A stretch of DNA of 64,000 nt from Panopea generosa (taxonomy: Eukaryota; Mollusca; Bivalvia; Adapedonta; Hiatellidae): NCBI GenBank assembly GCA_029582155.1, contig CM055902.1:20727049-20791048 (forward strand). Reading direction: 5' to 3'. This document shows positions 1-11,381 of this stretch, piece by piece. The position numbers and the translations under genes were made by a program. The stretch's first letter is position 1; every line of letters starts with the position of its first letter. A model generated the notes under the pieces. It saw only the letters and a list, made by a program, of their open reading frames with translations, ran no database searches and was not told the DNA's origin.

Positions 1-182
1 GATTACGGGTTCTATAGAAATGGTTTGAGTAACCTTTAAATACAAGTTCAAATCATTTTTTCAACAATACGTTGTAAAACATGTAAAAAATTGGTCACTT
101 GCATTGTAAAACATGTATAAAATTGGTCAATTGAGGAATCAGACAGTTTACATCTACAATACAAAATAATTTAAAATATAAA

Positions 183-294
183 ATGGATTTCCTCGCACTG
201 TTTTACAATGTAAAAACTCAGATGTTTGCAATTATTATTGCTTTGAAGGATTGTCTTAAAGTTCTAAAATCAGGATGTGGACATCAACCATTTG
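183..294 (+). CDS. candidate first coding exon, unknown gene
   Basis: An ATG at 183 opens 37 codons plus one base (begins MDFLALFYNVKTQ) and meets a good donor, TTTG|GTAAGTG, at 295. The exon ends in phase 1. The next candidate exon (767-810) opens with the two bases needed to complete that codon (G+CC, Ala) and stays open, which is the main support. Product not recognised. The conceptual peptide is hydrophobic in the middle (FAIIIALKDCLKVL) and could be a short helix. No upstream promoter was identified. Chance agreement of two short exons cannot be excluded. Confidence 0.28.
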
Positions 295-766
295 GTAAGT
301 GTGTAACAATTTACACTAATTGATTGTATAATATCTTTATGTCTGATGACACTTGTGTACTATCTAATGTTAAGAACATATACTGCTGCGTAGTAGTGTA
401 GAGCTGATGGGTGTGTTGGATTGGTAACACAGTGGAGGATGTGTTTGTATAAAAGGGGATGTTAGGAGTTATTTGGGGTCTTTTTGAGTTTCAGCCTTTT
501 TGAAGTTTAGGCCATCATTTAAAAAATTGTTTGTTTGTAGTGCCCTGACCCAAACTTTTTAGTGTGGGTAGGAAGGTAGGATTTTTTATATATTTTTTTT
601 TTTTATTGTGGGTGCATGTGAATTTAGTCTTTAATAGTATATTGTAACTGTGTTATTAGCATGTATCTGTGATATGTACCTATTGGCTATTAACACTCCT
701 CTGCACTATGCTAACCTGCTTTCTAACATAACTGCATGTCTTGTGGTCTTCGCATTACCATTTCAG

Positions 767-810
767 CCATTTACCAGACAACCATAGTGATAATGGATCC
801 TGGGGTTCAG
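767..810 (+). CDS. candidate second exon, unknown gene
   Basis: A 44-nt segment lies between a pyrimidine-rich acceptor (ttaccatttcag|) and a donor (CAG|GTTAGA). In the frame set by 183-294 it reads IYQTTIVIMDPGVQ without a stop and ends in phase 0. No third exon could be placed with confidence; the next open segments on this strand (5229, 6724, 11382) all need a phase-1 partner. Product unknown. Confidence 0.25.
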
Positions 811-1171
811 GTTAGACACAGACAGCTGCACATAAGACACTTTAAAAAATGCAGGAAATCAAATATTAAAGAAATATCTTTTATCACATTTGAAACTGAA
901 ATTGTAATATGCTTTATATAGCTTTTTTATTTTTTAAATTCAGAACTTCTATGATAAATACTGTCACATTTATTTATAAGTGTCTTTGTTGAAAACAGTG
1001 GGAAACTTAGATTGTTCTACTAGTTTATAGTAAAATAGTGTCTATTTTGAAGCGTGTTGTGATAAACTTACCTTACCTTTAATAGTTTTATTACTTTATT
1101 TACAGTAAGTACACCACTAGCTTTAAAAGTTTTCATCATGCAATAGACATTAGATTTGTTGATTTTTATAA

Positions 1172-1829
1172 CGTATATTCCCTAATTAACGCCCCCGGGG
1201 GCGTTACATTTTACAAGGTGGGGCGTTTATAAAAGATAAAAAAAGCAAATTTAACAACAACAGTTAAAAATACAATAAAACCAATAAAGCCATGGAAAAA
1301 AAAATTAAATCCGGTTTAAATCCCCGAAAAAGTGGTTCAGAATTATTTGAGAGTGAATGAAATTATCAACATAGGATGAAAAAAGCTGAAAATCTGTATG
1401 AAATTACTAGTCTGCGTACTGGAAAATCCGAATTTATGGTCAGTGAACTCTTCACTTTAAATCACTTGGACGCTTACTCTTATCAGCCAGGAACAATGAG
1501 CTTTCAGCGTACACAGATTAACCGCATTTTCCGACGTTTTGTAACGTTTTAATCGGCAGACGGTATTTTTACTAGTATTAAACAGCAAATATGGGAAAGT
1601 ATTTATTCAACCAAAAGTGGTTAAGTGGTCACCCAAGATATAAACAATGGGTTAAAGAGTTCAAAGGTAATAAACATTCCGCTAATTGTTGTCTGTGTAA
1701 CAAAATAATCAATCAGGGAAAGATAGGCGGATACGCACTCAACTCGCATATACGTTTTATTTTTTAATTTTCCAGAAAAATAGGTGGGGGGCGTTTATTA
1801 GATGGGGGGCGTTTATAAGGGAATATACG
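1172..1829 (+). mobile_element. TIR DNA transposon with transposase zinc-finger remnant
   Basis: The ends are inverted: CGTATATTCCCT followed by an AACGCCCCC block on the left, GGGGGGCGTTTATAAGGGAATATACG on the right. The 658-bp unit contains a 58-codon zinc-finger ORF (1591-1767). No clear target-site duplication is visible. The left 400 bp recur in inverted orientation at about 2117-2525 with the same terminus, so two copies lie head to head. The superfamily is uncertain; the zinc finger resembles those at the N-terminus of hAT-like or other BED-type transposases. Confidence 0.6.
1591..1767 (+). CDS. small ORF: N-terminal zinc finger of a transposase (remnant)
   Basis: The ORF has 58 codons, starts ATGGGAAAGTATTTATTC and ends in TAA at 1765-1767. 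It reads KWLSGHPRYKQWVKEFKG, then an A-N-C-C-L-C-N-K knuckle, then YALNSH. The order (K-W-x4-P-x-[YF]-x2-W-hydrophobic, C-x2-C, about 14 residues, H) is that of the BED-like finger at the start of many animal transposases. The catalytic domain is absent. It could be the first exon of a decayed autonomous copy or a captured fragment. Lying inside the 1172-1829 element fits a transposon-encoded DNA-binding domain. Confidence 0.5.
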   Translation: MGKYLFNQKWLSGHPRYKQWVKEFKGNKHSANCCLCNKIINQGKIGGYALNSHIRFIF

Positions 1830-1834
1830 GTACA

Positions 1835-2115
1835 TCACTTTTGTTCCGAATACAAACAGCTTTGGGTAAACATAACAAGAGTTGTCAGAAGACAACAAAG
1901 CTCACCGATGGGATAAAACTCACCACCCATGCAAAGATTAAGATTGGAGGCAAACAACAAAACTTAAATGCATCTAAACGCAAAAGTTTAACCTTGGTGT
2001 CTACAGACGAAAAATCAATTCAAAAAGGGCCATAACTCTGCCACGGCCAGGGATTGAACCCACGACCTTCCGCATGCAAGGCGGATACTCTACCACTAGA
2101 CCACGCCAGGGTCTT
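1835..2115 (-). repeat. tRNA-derived SINE, minus strand
   Basis: Read on the minus strand, 2113-2041 is a tRNA-like head: A-box-like TAGTGGTAGAG, a perfect 5-bp anticodon stem (TCCGC/GCGGA) around CTTGCAT (anticodon TGC, Ala-like), and B box GGTTCAATCCC. A body follows containing 'gagttatggcccttttt', then the 3' tail 'gttgtcttctgacaactcttgtt'. The T-stem is imperfect, so this is a SINE head rather than a working tRNA. It sits between the two inverted transposon arms (1172-1829 and 2117-2525). Confidence 0.65.
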
Positions 2116-2116
2116 T

Positions 2117-2525
2117 AAATCTAGTAAAAAAGTCCTCTGTCGATTAAAACATTACAAAAGTCTTTCCGATGCGGTTAGTCTGTGCAAGCTGAAAGCTCAT
2201 TGTTCTACGTTGATAAGAGCAAGCGTCCAAGTAATTAATAGTGAAGAGTACACTGACCATAAATTCGGATATTCCAGTACGCGGACTAGTAGTTTCATAC
2301 AGATTTTCGGCTTTTTTTTTCATCTTATGTCGATTATTTCATTCACTCTCAAATAATTCTGAACCATTTTTTGGGGGATTTAAACCGGATTTAAGGGTTT
2401 TTCCAGGACTTTATTCGTTTAATTGTATTTTTAACTGTTGTTAAATTTGCTTTTTTTTATCTTTAATAAATGCCCCCATTTTGTAAAATGTTTCGCCCCC
2501 AGGGGCATTTATAAGGGAATATACG
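2117..2525 (-). mobile_element. inverted partial copy of the 1172-1829 transposon
   Basis: Reverse complement of 2117-2525 matches about 1172-1578, including the terminus AGGGAATATACG, the 'ttaaatccggttt' block and the 'ggacgcttgctcttat' block. Together the two arms form an inverted repeat of about 400 bp. The open frames called here are not coding. Confidence 0.6.
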
Positions 2526-4853
2526 GTACCGTTACAACTTTGGATCATAACTTTTTTTTTCTGATGGATTGGTTACTGGTAAAAATCACTTGTCTGTAGA
2601 CAAAAACCAGTCATCAGGACAAACAGACGAGTGCTTTTGCCAGCCCCTGTAATGGCATTTTTAACTGGACAAGTACTTGTGTCGGGTGGTTTTATTCATA
2701 AAGTTAACAGACACTGAAAATGTCACTTCATTAAGGCTACATTTCTCCTTCATGAGAGCGGCCATTTTGAAATGGATACCGAATGCGCTAGAAGCGGAAA
2801 GGTAAAAAATAAACGGAAAGCACACTTTTCAACGGAACTGACAAAAAGTGCAGGAAAAAAAAAATTCCCCTCAAGGAGCTATAAAAAAAATTGAGTCGGG
2901 GGGCCATTTTGACGGGTTGGTCGGGGCACTACAAACAAACAATTTAATGATGGCCTTAGAATAATGTAATTTACTGTATTGTATTATTAAAAGCATATAA
3001 ACTTCACTTGCGTTAAGTCTTCATCAGCCTACTCGGCCAACAGACAAAGTATTTAGTGTCTTACTACTGTAAATTAAGTAAATAACAATTGGTGGCAGCG
3101 GTGGGATTCGAACCAAGCAAAAACGGAACAAAGCTTTAACTATACATTGTCCAAATGATACTACAATGAATAATGATGTAGTCTGAAGTATACATTTTGT
3201 ATATATCTTTATTAAAGGTGATGCTAAAATACAGGTTGTTACAAGAGGGAATGACTACCCCGTGTTTTGAGTGCCTGTAAACGACCGATTTGAAGTTGGC
3301 TTTTGCAAGGACTTCAGTCCTACTAGTGAGATCACTTTGAAATAGTGAAGGCTATTTTGAATACACGAGAGGTAAATTTTACGAATTCTTTACTTAAACT
3401 TTCTAAAGTTCTAGTGTGTGTGTGCGTGAGTGTGAGTTGGTTTACCTAACCTTGTGAGGTATTTTTAGTGGTGCAAAAATGGGTGATTATTTTTAGGGTT
3501 AGGGTCCAAATTAGGATTATTTATGGTAAGGTTTAGGATTCATTCCGTTTTGGGTTAGGATTATGGTTGTCAGACGGTTTTAAGAGTGCTTGATTGTCGT
3601 ACCAAGGTATACCTCGGCAATTTTGTAGGTGTTATTGCATACAAAGTAAGGTATAATTTATACAGGAAAACCTCTGTAAGATAGGTAAACCAGACTGCTT
3701 GTGCATGTGTCTATGTGTACAATGTATCGGACAGTAATAATTTTATTTACACTACCTCGTTCTTTGGATTTAAATAGGTCAGTGCTCCAAGAATAGGATA
3801 GCCCGATGCCCGGGGCTTGTCAAATCTGGATCCGGGCATGTGCCTTTTTCAAAGTAACTTGCCCGTCGGGCTTGTCTGAAAAAATCGGACAAGCTAGTTT
3901 TCACAATACACTGGTCAGCAAATATCTCTATTCGAAACAACACAGGTCAAACTGTTGTTTAAAGACCGTAACTAATCAGTATAAACAATTGACCCCTGCG
4001 GTGTTTATCATACCATATGCCCGATAATGCGACTTTGGTAAACCTCTCATGCATATTCATTTATCTATTTTAATTCCTCTAATGTGATTGGTGGATAGCT
4101 TTGAATATAAAGTAATCTATTTTTAATAACTGCTCTGATTGGTCGGATATCTACGCCCATGGTAAACACGTTTCTTACCACCTACCCGAGCAAAGACTGG
4201 AAAAAAAGACGATGACGTAATTTGCGGGTGTTTCTCAAATTCTCCATTATGAAGAGTATAAAATTACCTCCCTTAGCCAAAATGGTAACGATTGGTAATG
4301 TTTTTGCAGATAATTTGCGTTCGATCGCGTTATGTAAAATGTCAGCGTTAGGTTCTGGTAATTTTATAAATATTTCATAGATTTACAATAATTGGAACTG
4401 TATGTATATAAATTTTCTTCTCTGAAAACGTGAGAGTTGATATTGAAATTGAGTTGACGGTAAAGAAAAATGTGGGTGGGGTATTATAGTAATAAACATT
4501 GCTTTTTGGTTGTGTAGGTTCAGCGTATATTTTTTTGGCATGATTTAAATATGGTATTGAAAACAACAATTAAGATGAATTATGTGGGGTTTTTTTAATA
4601 TTTGAAATATAGTTGACTAGTTGCACTTTCTCGATATTTGAAGGCTATCATAGACTGCATTCATTTATCATATTGCCAAGTTCTCTTGGATAGATTGAAT
4701 AGCTTTGTAGGCTTGGCATTGCCATTATTGTATGTTGTGACAGCAATAATTAGAAAAACAAGAGAAAGATATTTAAAATAATGTTTTAAATATACTCCTG
4801 CTCCCACACTGCCACTGAATCGACAGAACAGAAATGATAGTCAATAAAGAACA

Positions 4854-4889
<36 letters not shown>

Positions 4890-5228
4890 TTTAGCATCTT
4901 TTTTATGCTAATAAAGAACAAAGATTAAATACAACATACTGATAGAGACATAGTCAGTTCTCACGAAATTCTCTCACTTCTCCCGGTCGTATTCAAACTC
5001 TAAAACTGTGATTTAGACATGAATAATGTTATGGGGAGCTTATCCTACATAAAATGAATACATTTAAGTCTATGTTTACATATTTCATATTATACTGCAA
5101 GGTGTATTGGTAATAAAAATCTGGGCATGTGAACCGTTGATCAGGGCAAGTTATTTTTCAGTCAGGAAGTGCAGTGTACAGGAATGTACAGGAAACATAA
5201 CTCTATTCTTGTTTCTATTTACTTTCAG
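2526..5228. other. gene-poor AT-rich stretch with repeat debris
   Basis: No convincing exon is seen. 2925-2955 (ggggcactacaaacaaacaa) is the inverted counterpart of about 507-548. 3095-3125 on the minus strand resembles a tRNA B box (GGTTCGAATCCCACC). 3800-3900 holds GC-rich 'gcccgatgcccgggg' phrases, loosely echoed near 5125-5160. A (GATT)n tract starts at about 4853. Confidence 0.5.
4853..4887 (+). repeat. (GATT)n microsatellite
   Basis: About eight uninterrupted GATT units. Confidence 0.9.
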
Positions 5229-5300
5229 ATGATGTGGTACCTCAAGACAGTCCTGTCAGAGCATATCGAGATTTAAGAATTATCAGACTAATCAATATCT

Positions 5301-6527
5301 TTTTAGCTCGCTGTGAAGAAGTTCAAGGAGAGCTATTGTAATGACCCTGGCATCATCGTCTGTAGACACCCAGGTTAAACTTTTGCGTTTAAGTTTCAGT
5401 TATCTATGCAACCACTCATTGGATGTCAATGAAACTTTGCATGTGTCTTAACCTTCATAATTGGGACACACAGAGATAAGAACCATAACTCTGGATTGCA
5501 TTTTGGCACAGTTATGGCCCTTTTTGGACTTAGACACCCAGTTTAAACTTTGCATTTCTGTTTAAGTTTAAGATATCTATGCAACCACTCATTGGATGTG
5601 AATGAAACTTCACATGTGTGTTCACCATCATCGATGGAACACACATAGACAAGAACCATAACTCTGGATTGCATTTTGGCACAGTTATGGCACTTTTTGG
5701 ACTTGGACACCAAGGTTAAACTTTAGGTTTATGTTAAAGATATCTATGCAACCACTCATTGGATGTGAATGAAACTTCACATGTGTGTTCACCATCACCA
5801 ATGGAACACACAGAGACAAGAACCATAGTTTGGGGTTGCATTTTAACAGAGTTATGACCCTTTTGGAATTAATTTTTCGCCTGTAGACACCAAGGTTAAA
5901 CTTTTGCATTTAGATGCATTTAAGTTTAATATATCTATGCAACCACTAATTGGATGTGAATGAACCTTCACATGTGTGTTCACCATCATCAATGAAACAC
6001 ACACAACAAGAACCATAACTTTGGATTGCTTTTTGGCACAGTTGTGGCCCTTTTGGGACTTAGACACCTAGGTTAAACTTTAGTTGCGTTTAAGATATCT
6101 ATGCAACCACTCATTGGATGTGAATGAACCATCACATGTGTGTTCACCATCATCAATGGAATACACACAGACAAGAACCATAACTCTGGGTAGCATTTTG
6201 GCACAGTTGTGGCCTTTTTCAACTTAATTTTTCAGGTTAAAAGTTTTTTATCATGTAAGATATCTGTGCAACCACTCATTGGATATGAATGAAACTTTGC
6301 ATGTGTGTTCACCATCATCATTGAAACACATAGAGACAAGAACCATAACTCTGGGTTGCATTTTGGCTGAGTTATGGCCTTTTAAGACTTAATTTTTTGT
6401 CTGTAGACACCTAACTTTTGCGTTTAGATGCGTTTAAGTTTTGGTGTTTGCCTCCTGTCTCAATCTTTGCATTGGTGGTGAGTTTTATCCCATCGGCGAG
6501 CTTTGTTGTCTTCTGACAACTCTTGTT
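5301..6527 (+). repeat. array element, about 6 units of 165-190 bp
   Basis: It starts with 'ttttagctcgctg' and ends in 'gttgtcttctgacaactcttgttt'. In between, a unit beginning 'gcaaccactcattggatg' recurs at about 5408, 5581, 5748, 5939, 6103 and 6268; each contains 'acaagaaccataactctgg' and 'cagttatggccctttt'. The tail is the same as that of the SINE at 1835-2115. Short open frames on the minus strand here are repeat artefacts. Confidence 0.8.
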
Positions 6528-6723
6528 TGTGTTACGCCATGCGGTTTAAGTTTTTTAAAACGAACAGATTAACTTGAAATGTATGTGTTTTGAGTGCACA
6601 TTGCCATAATATTTGTTTTTCAACATTTTAAATAGTTTATTGCTTTTATGAATTAAATAAATAAATGTAATATTCATAAAATGTTCATAAAATGTGACTT
6701 ATTTGTTTTGTATGTACTTATAG

Positions 6724-6840
6724 TCCTTCCAACAAAATACTTAATACGTGTTGATTTGTGTGAACATATTGACTTGCTGAAAGTACCATGGGCTTATATA
6801 CCTGCTCAGATTACTCTGTCATTGTTAACACTCATTATTG
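6724..6840 (+). CDS. candidate internal exon, unknown gene
   Basis: Between an acceptor-like TATAG (ends 6723) and a donor ATTG|GTAACA (6841) lies an open frame beginning LPTKYLIRVDLCEHIDLLK and ending SLLTLIIG. It is phase 1 at both ends, so it would join in frame to the exon at 11382 (G+GC, Gly). Unspliced, the frame continues to a stop at 6957. No family recognised. The acceptor is weak and the joining is inferred. Confidence 0.2.
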
Positions 6841-6959
6841 GTAACAAACAATTTGCATTCTACATCAGATCTTATACAAAGGAGTTTGTATTAGGACGTT
6901 CGGTGATTAAGTTGCAGTATCTATTGACCCTTTGTCCCATATCCGGTCCTTGCGGTTGA

Positions 6960-7570
6960 GACCACAAAGAAACGTTGGACATGCAGGCCCCCTTATAGTG
7001 CCAGGCCAGTAGGCACGAAAAGAGGGATTAATCCCTTGTACAAAGATTCTCTCCATCTTTTGTTGGAACGTCTGGTGTTTGCGGTTGCACACACAATAGA
7101 CGGATTAGCTTTGCCATTACGATCATGAGTGACACAGGCGTGATGTTTTCTAAAAGTAAAGTTGCACCTGCGCATTTAAAAATAGTATCATTTTGTCACT
7201 GAACGTCAAGCGGTCCACATCATTCCGAAATTAGTGTTTTTATTTATTTTTTGTTGATTTGTTTACTTTATTAGTTAATTATTATTAACAAGAATTATTA
7301 TTACAAAAAACGGTCGTTATAAATTATTATAGTTGTTATAAAAACATTTTAGTTAATCAATTAATTCAATAAGTAAAGAGTAGTAATAGTTGTTTTATAT
7401 GTCTAGGGCTGAGGGCCTGACCCCTCTAATGTCCGCGACCTTGCCCTAGATTGAGTATACAAGTCAGCTCTGTATACTTTTGAGATGTTCTTATCAAACG
7501 CATGGCTATCCTTTTAAACTTAGATATGATGTCAGTCGGCTTCTGTATTAAAACTGGCAGCACAAAGGAC
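6960..7570. other. intergenic, nothing recognised
   Basis: AT-rich from about 7200 to 7400; no exon, repeat unit or terminal inverted repeat could be defined. Confidence 0.4.
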
Positions 7571-7579
7571 ATTATCTAA

Positions 7580-7730
7580 AATAGCTGCCACGTATGTGCA
7601 ATCGTGTTACCATCAGTAGTCTAAAATGACCGCCTTCCTGGTCGCCGCGCATACCAACACATCCAAAATGGCTGCGACACAATCGCATATAATAGAAACA
7701 AGATGGCCGTTGCGCATGCGCAGTCCGTAT
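7580..7730 (+). promoter_or_regulatory. probable promoter: NRF1 site and YY1-like sites
   Basis: A locally GC-richer stretch carries a perfect palindromic NRF1-type site TGCGCATGCGCA (7711-7722). Just upstream are CCAAAATGGCTGC (about 7660) and ACAAGATGGCCG (about 7699), both YY1-like, plus 'aaaatgaccgcc'. Such a combination is characteristic of animal housekeeping promoters. No TATA box or first exon could be tied to it. The nearest downstream candidate is the exon at 11382. Confidence 0.4.
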
Positions 7731-8199
7731 GTTTAACCGTCCCGTAATACGGTATAATACTAGTATTCAATGCTTAAACTTGGCAGTATTGCTGTTAATT
7801 TATAATATAAAATTTACTTAAATTAAATGTCAAGAAAATGAAGGGTTCCTTAATGGCACAACACAACCATAAGAAACAGGAAGTGCTTTTGTTGTTTAGT
7901 TTCTTATTAAAAAATGCATTTTTCTTATTTTAAAGTTCATTTTGTGATTTGTATGGCATAATTGATGTATTTTTAACAATTTAAAAGCATTAATTTTCAT
8001 GTTTGAGTAATTAAAAAATTAAGTTAAAAATTGATGTTTGGAAATTTGGGTAATTATACATGATTTCTGAAATCTACTTTCACTTTGTCTGTACACTGAA
8101 CAGAAAAATTTCTTGTATAACACATGATCCCTGTTTTTATGGCATATAGTAATTGCAGTGTGCGTCCGTCCATCCTTCCTCTGTCTGTCTGTCCTTCCG

Positions 8200-10080
8200 T
8201 CTGGTATTTCGTTTCCGGTCTGTAACTTGGTCATGCTTATATGGATTTTGTTGATACTTGCTACAAATGATCAACATAACATGGCAATGTGACGCAAGTA
8301 AGACCCACACCCGTACCTCAAAGATCAAGGTCACAATTTGAGTTTGTTCAACAACACTTTTAGTTTGTGTGAGATTTCATTTCTGGCCTGTAACTTTGTC
8401 ATGTAGAGATGGATTTTGTTGAAACTTGCTACAAATGGTCACCATAACATGACAACATGTGAGTAAGACCCACACCCGTACCTCAAAGGTCAAGGTCACA
8501 ATTTGAGTGTGTGAGATTTCGTTTCCAGCCTGTAACTTTGTCATGCAGAGATGGATTTTGTTGATACTTGCTACAAATGATCACCATAACATGAAGACGT
8601 GTCTGAGGAAGACACACACCCATACCTCAAAGGTCAAGGTCACAATTTAAGTTTGTTTGACAACACTTTTGAGTTTGTGTGAAATTTCGTTTCCGGCCTA
8701 AACTTTTTCATGCATAGATGGATTTTGTTGATACTTGCTACAAATGATCAACATAACATGATGACATGTCGCGAGTAAGACCCACACCCGTACCTCAAAG
8801 GTCAAGGTCATAATTTGAGTTTGTTTGAATACACTTTGAGTTTGTGTGAGATTTTGTGTCTGGCCTGTAACTTTGTCATGCATAGATGAATTTTAATGAT
8901 ACTTGCTACAAATGATCAACATTACATCATGACATGTTGCGAGTAAAACCCAGACCTGTACCTCAAAGATCAAGGTCACAATTTTAGTTTGTTTGACAAC
9001 ACTTTGAGTTTGTGTGAGATTTCTTGTCTGGTCTGTTACTTTGTCACGCAAAGATTGGTTTTATAAATACTTGCTACAAATGATCACCATAACATGACGA
9101 CGTGTCGAGAGTAAGACCCATACCTAAATGGTCAAGGTCACACTTTGAGTTTGTTTGACAACACTTTCAGTCTGTTTGAGATTTCGTGTCTGGCCTGTAA
9201 CTTTGTCATGCATAGATGGATTTTGTTAATACTAGCTACCAATGACCAACATAACATGACGATGTGTCGCACGTTACACCCAGAATCCCACATCAACGGT
9301 CGAAGTCCCAGAATCCCACTTCAAAGGTCAAGGTCACAATTTAACTTTGGTTGATGACACTTTCAGTCTGATTGAGATTTCATGTCCGATCTGAAAATTT
9401 GTCACCTATGGGTAAATTTCAAAAACACTTGGCTCAATCCATCAGCATGACATTACAAAGTGTCATGTATAAGACCCACATGCGTACCTCAAAGGTCAAG
9501 GTCACACTTTGAGTTTGTTTGACAACACTTTCAGTCTTTGTGAGATTTGTTGTCCGATCTATAACTTTTTCATTTATGGATATATTTTAAAAACGCTTGG
9601 CTCTGTTGATAAACATGACATAATTAAGTGTCGCATGTATGACCCAGAACCTTTCTTCAAAGGTCAAGGTCACACTTTCAATTTGTTTGATATTGTGTGT
9701 CTGGTCTGTGACTTTGTCTTTAACTTGACTCAATTTATCAAGATGACATGATGACATGTCACAAGTAAAACCTAGACATGGTCACACTTTTGAGTATGTA
9801 TGACAACACTTTGAATCTGTTTGAGATTTCAAGTCTGTCCTTTAACTTTATCATACATGGATGGATTTCAAAAAACACTTGGCGCAATTTATCAATTGAT
9901 CAACAATTGATCTGTAACTTACATTAAGGGATTTTAAAATAGCTTGACACAAGTGATCAGCATGTCATGATAATGTTTCACCTGCATTTAACTGTTGAAA
10001 TACCCAGACCATTACATCAGATGTCAAGGTCAAGGTTACACAAAGGTCAAGGTTATGCTTTAATGTAAAAAAAACCCATG
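8200..10080 (+). repeat. tandem array, ~145-195 bp units with TCAAGGTCA
   Basis: Units share 'atggattttgttgatacttg', 'cctcaaaggtcaaggtcaca' and 'gtgagatttcgt'. TCAAGGTCA occurs at 8325, 8490, 8634, 8802, 8970, 9132, 9328, 9496 and 9664, mostly 162-168 bp apart. The array decays after 9750. A shorter antisense array is at 44690-45670. Open frames inside it are not genes. Confidence 0.85.
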
Positions 10081-10629
10081 AAATTGCATGTCAATCTGAA
10101 ACATTAGTCTAGTTCTCTTGATATTCATGGATACATCGCTACCTATTATATCATATTTTTATTTTTCACAGACCATTTTGGTGGCATGTGACACTTAACA
10201 GTGACATTTCTTGTTCTAAAAATATTTTGGCACTGCAGATGTCGACAAACAATAGAATGTGAGTTTTCCATTTTTGATTTGTGTCTTTCTATGAATGACA
10301 AACCTTTAAAATGTTTCATTCACGAAAGAAATAAGAAAGAAAAACAATGGTGGGCTTCCACCTCATGATCAGGTAATCATACCCAAATTTCCAAACTTCG
10401 ATTTTTTTCTAAATGCATAATTCACACATGGCACTTCTTTCAAAATTTTCAAATACATCAATAATGTCAATCAAATCAAAAAATTAGCAAATGCATTTTT
10501 AAATAAGTAAAAACAAGGAAATTTATCAGTGTCATGTGGCAATCTCATAAAATAACTTTCTGTTTTAAGTGGTTGTGTTATACCTTGAGGAAACACTAAA
10601 TGGCTGAAGAGGAAGAAATTGTTCCAAAT

Positions 10630-10880
10630 ATTATTGAAAGTTAACAACAGAACATGGTCGTAAGTTTGAATCCCCGCCCGGCAACAGTCTTCGCGATTAT
10701 TGATATACGTCATTGTGTCGCTTTATCATTTGTCTCTCACCGCTGATTCAAGTGGGAAAGTTATCAGTTACTTGCGGAGATGGGGTGTGCTTGAGTACTG
10801 GTTAATCCCAGCCAACAGTGGTTAGGTTAACTGACCGTCTGTTTGCCCATGATGGCATAAAAATGATGCTAAATATTAAA
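10630..10880 (+). repeat. tRNA-derived SINE
   Basis: It starts with a B-box-like 'gtttgaatccccgcccgg', then 'ttgtctctcaccgctgattcaagtggga', 'gttatcagttact' and 'gtggttaggttaactgaccg', and ends near 'gatggcataaaaatgatgc'. The same body, with a complete tRNA-like head, is at 59700-59995. The 5' half of the head is missing here. Confidence 0.7.
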
Positions 10881-11381
10881 TATTTGTCAATATAATGCAT
10901 TTATATTGTGATTTTTATGACTATTTTTGCCAGCAAAGCATCTAATTTTCGTATTAGAATTACTGATCAGTAAATGGAGATTTAAAACACTATTTATTCA
11001 CTTAAAAGAGAGGTATCTGCTATTATAAATACTTGGTAGGCGATGAAAATTGACGAAATTATTTGTCATTCATAAACAACTGGTTTATTTCTTTGTAAAA
11101 ATAATATCTTTAGTTGCTGGTTGTGCCATTTAATGCATTGTGCTATAATCTTTTTTAAATTCAGGTGAGCATTTTTCTATGGCCTCATGTTAATTCAAAT
11201 AATTATACAAAAATGATTATTCATGGGAATGCTCATGAATAACCTCAAATGTTAGAATAATGTCTGCAGTATTTATAAATTATGTAGGAATGATATTTAA
11301 TAGATTGACATGCCTGAAAAAGGTATTAAATGTCCTGTTGGAGAAGCTCTTGTGATATATTGTTTGCATGTTTATTTACAG
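10881..11381. other. AT-rich sequence upstream of the 11382 exon
   Basis: Probable intron or 5' flank; it ends in a good acceptor (tgcatgtttatttacag). No other feature seen. Confidence 0.4.

Noticed and set aside
2041-2113. tRNA-Ala(TGC)-like gene on the minus strand
   Set aside because: Imperfect T-stem and acceptor, and it is followed by a repeat body and tail; SINE head rather than a working tRNA.
2054-2444. ORFs of 100 and 67 codons on +
   Set aside because: They run through the antisense SINE head and the inverted transposon arm.
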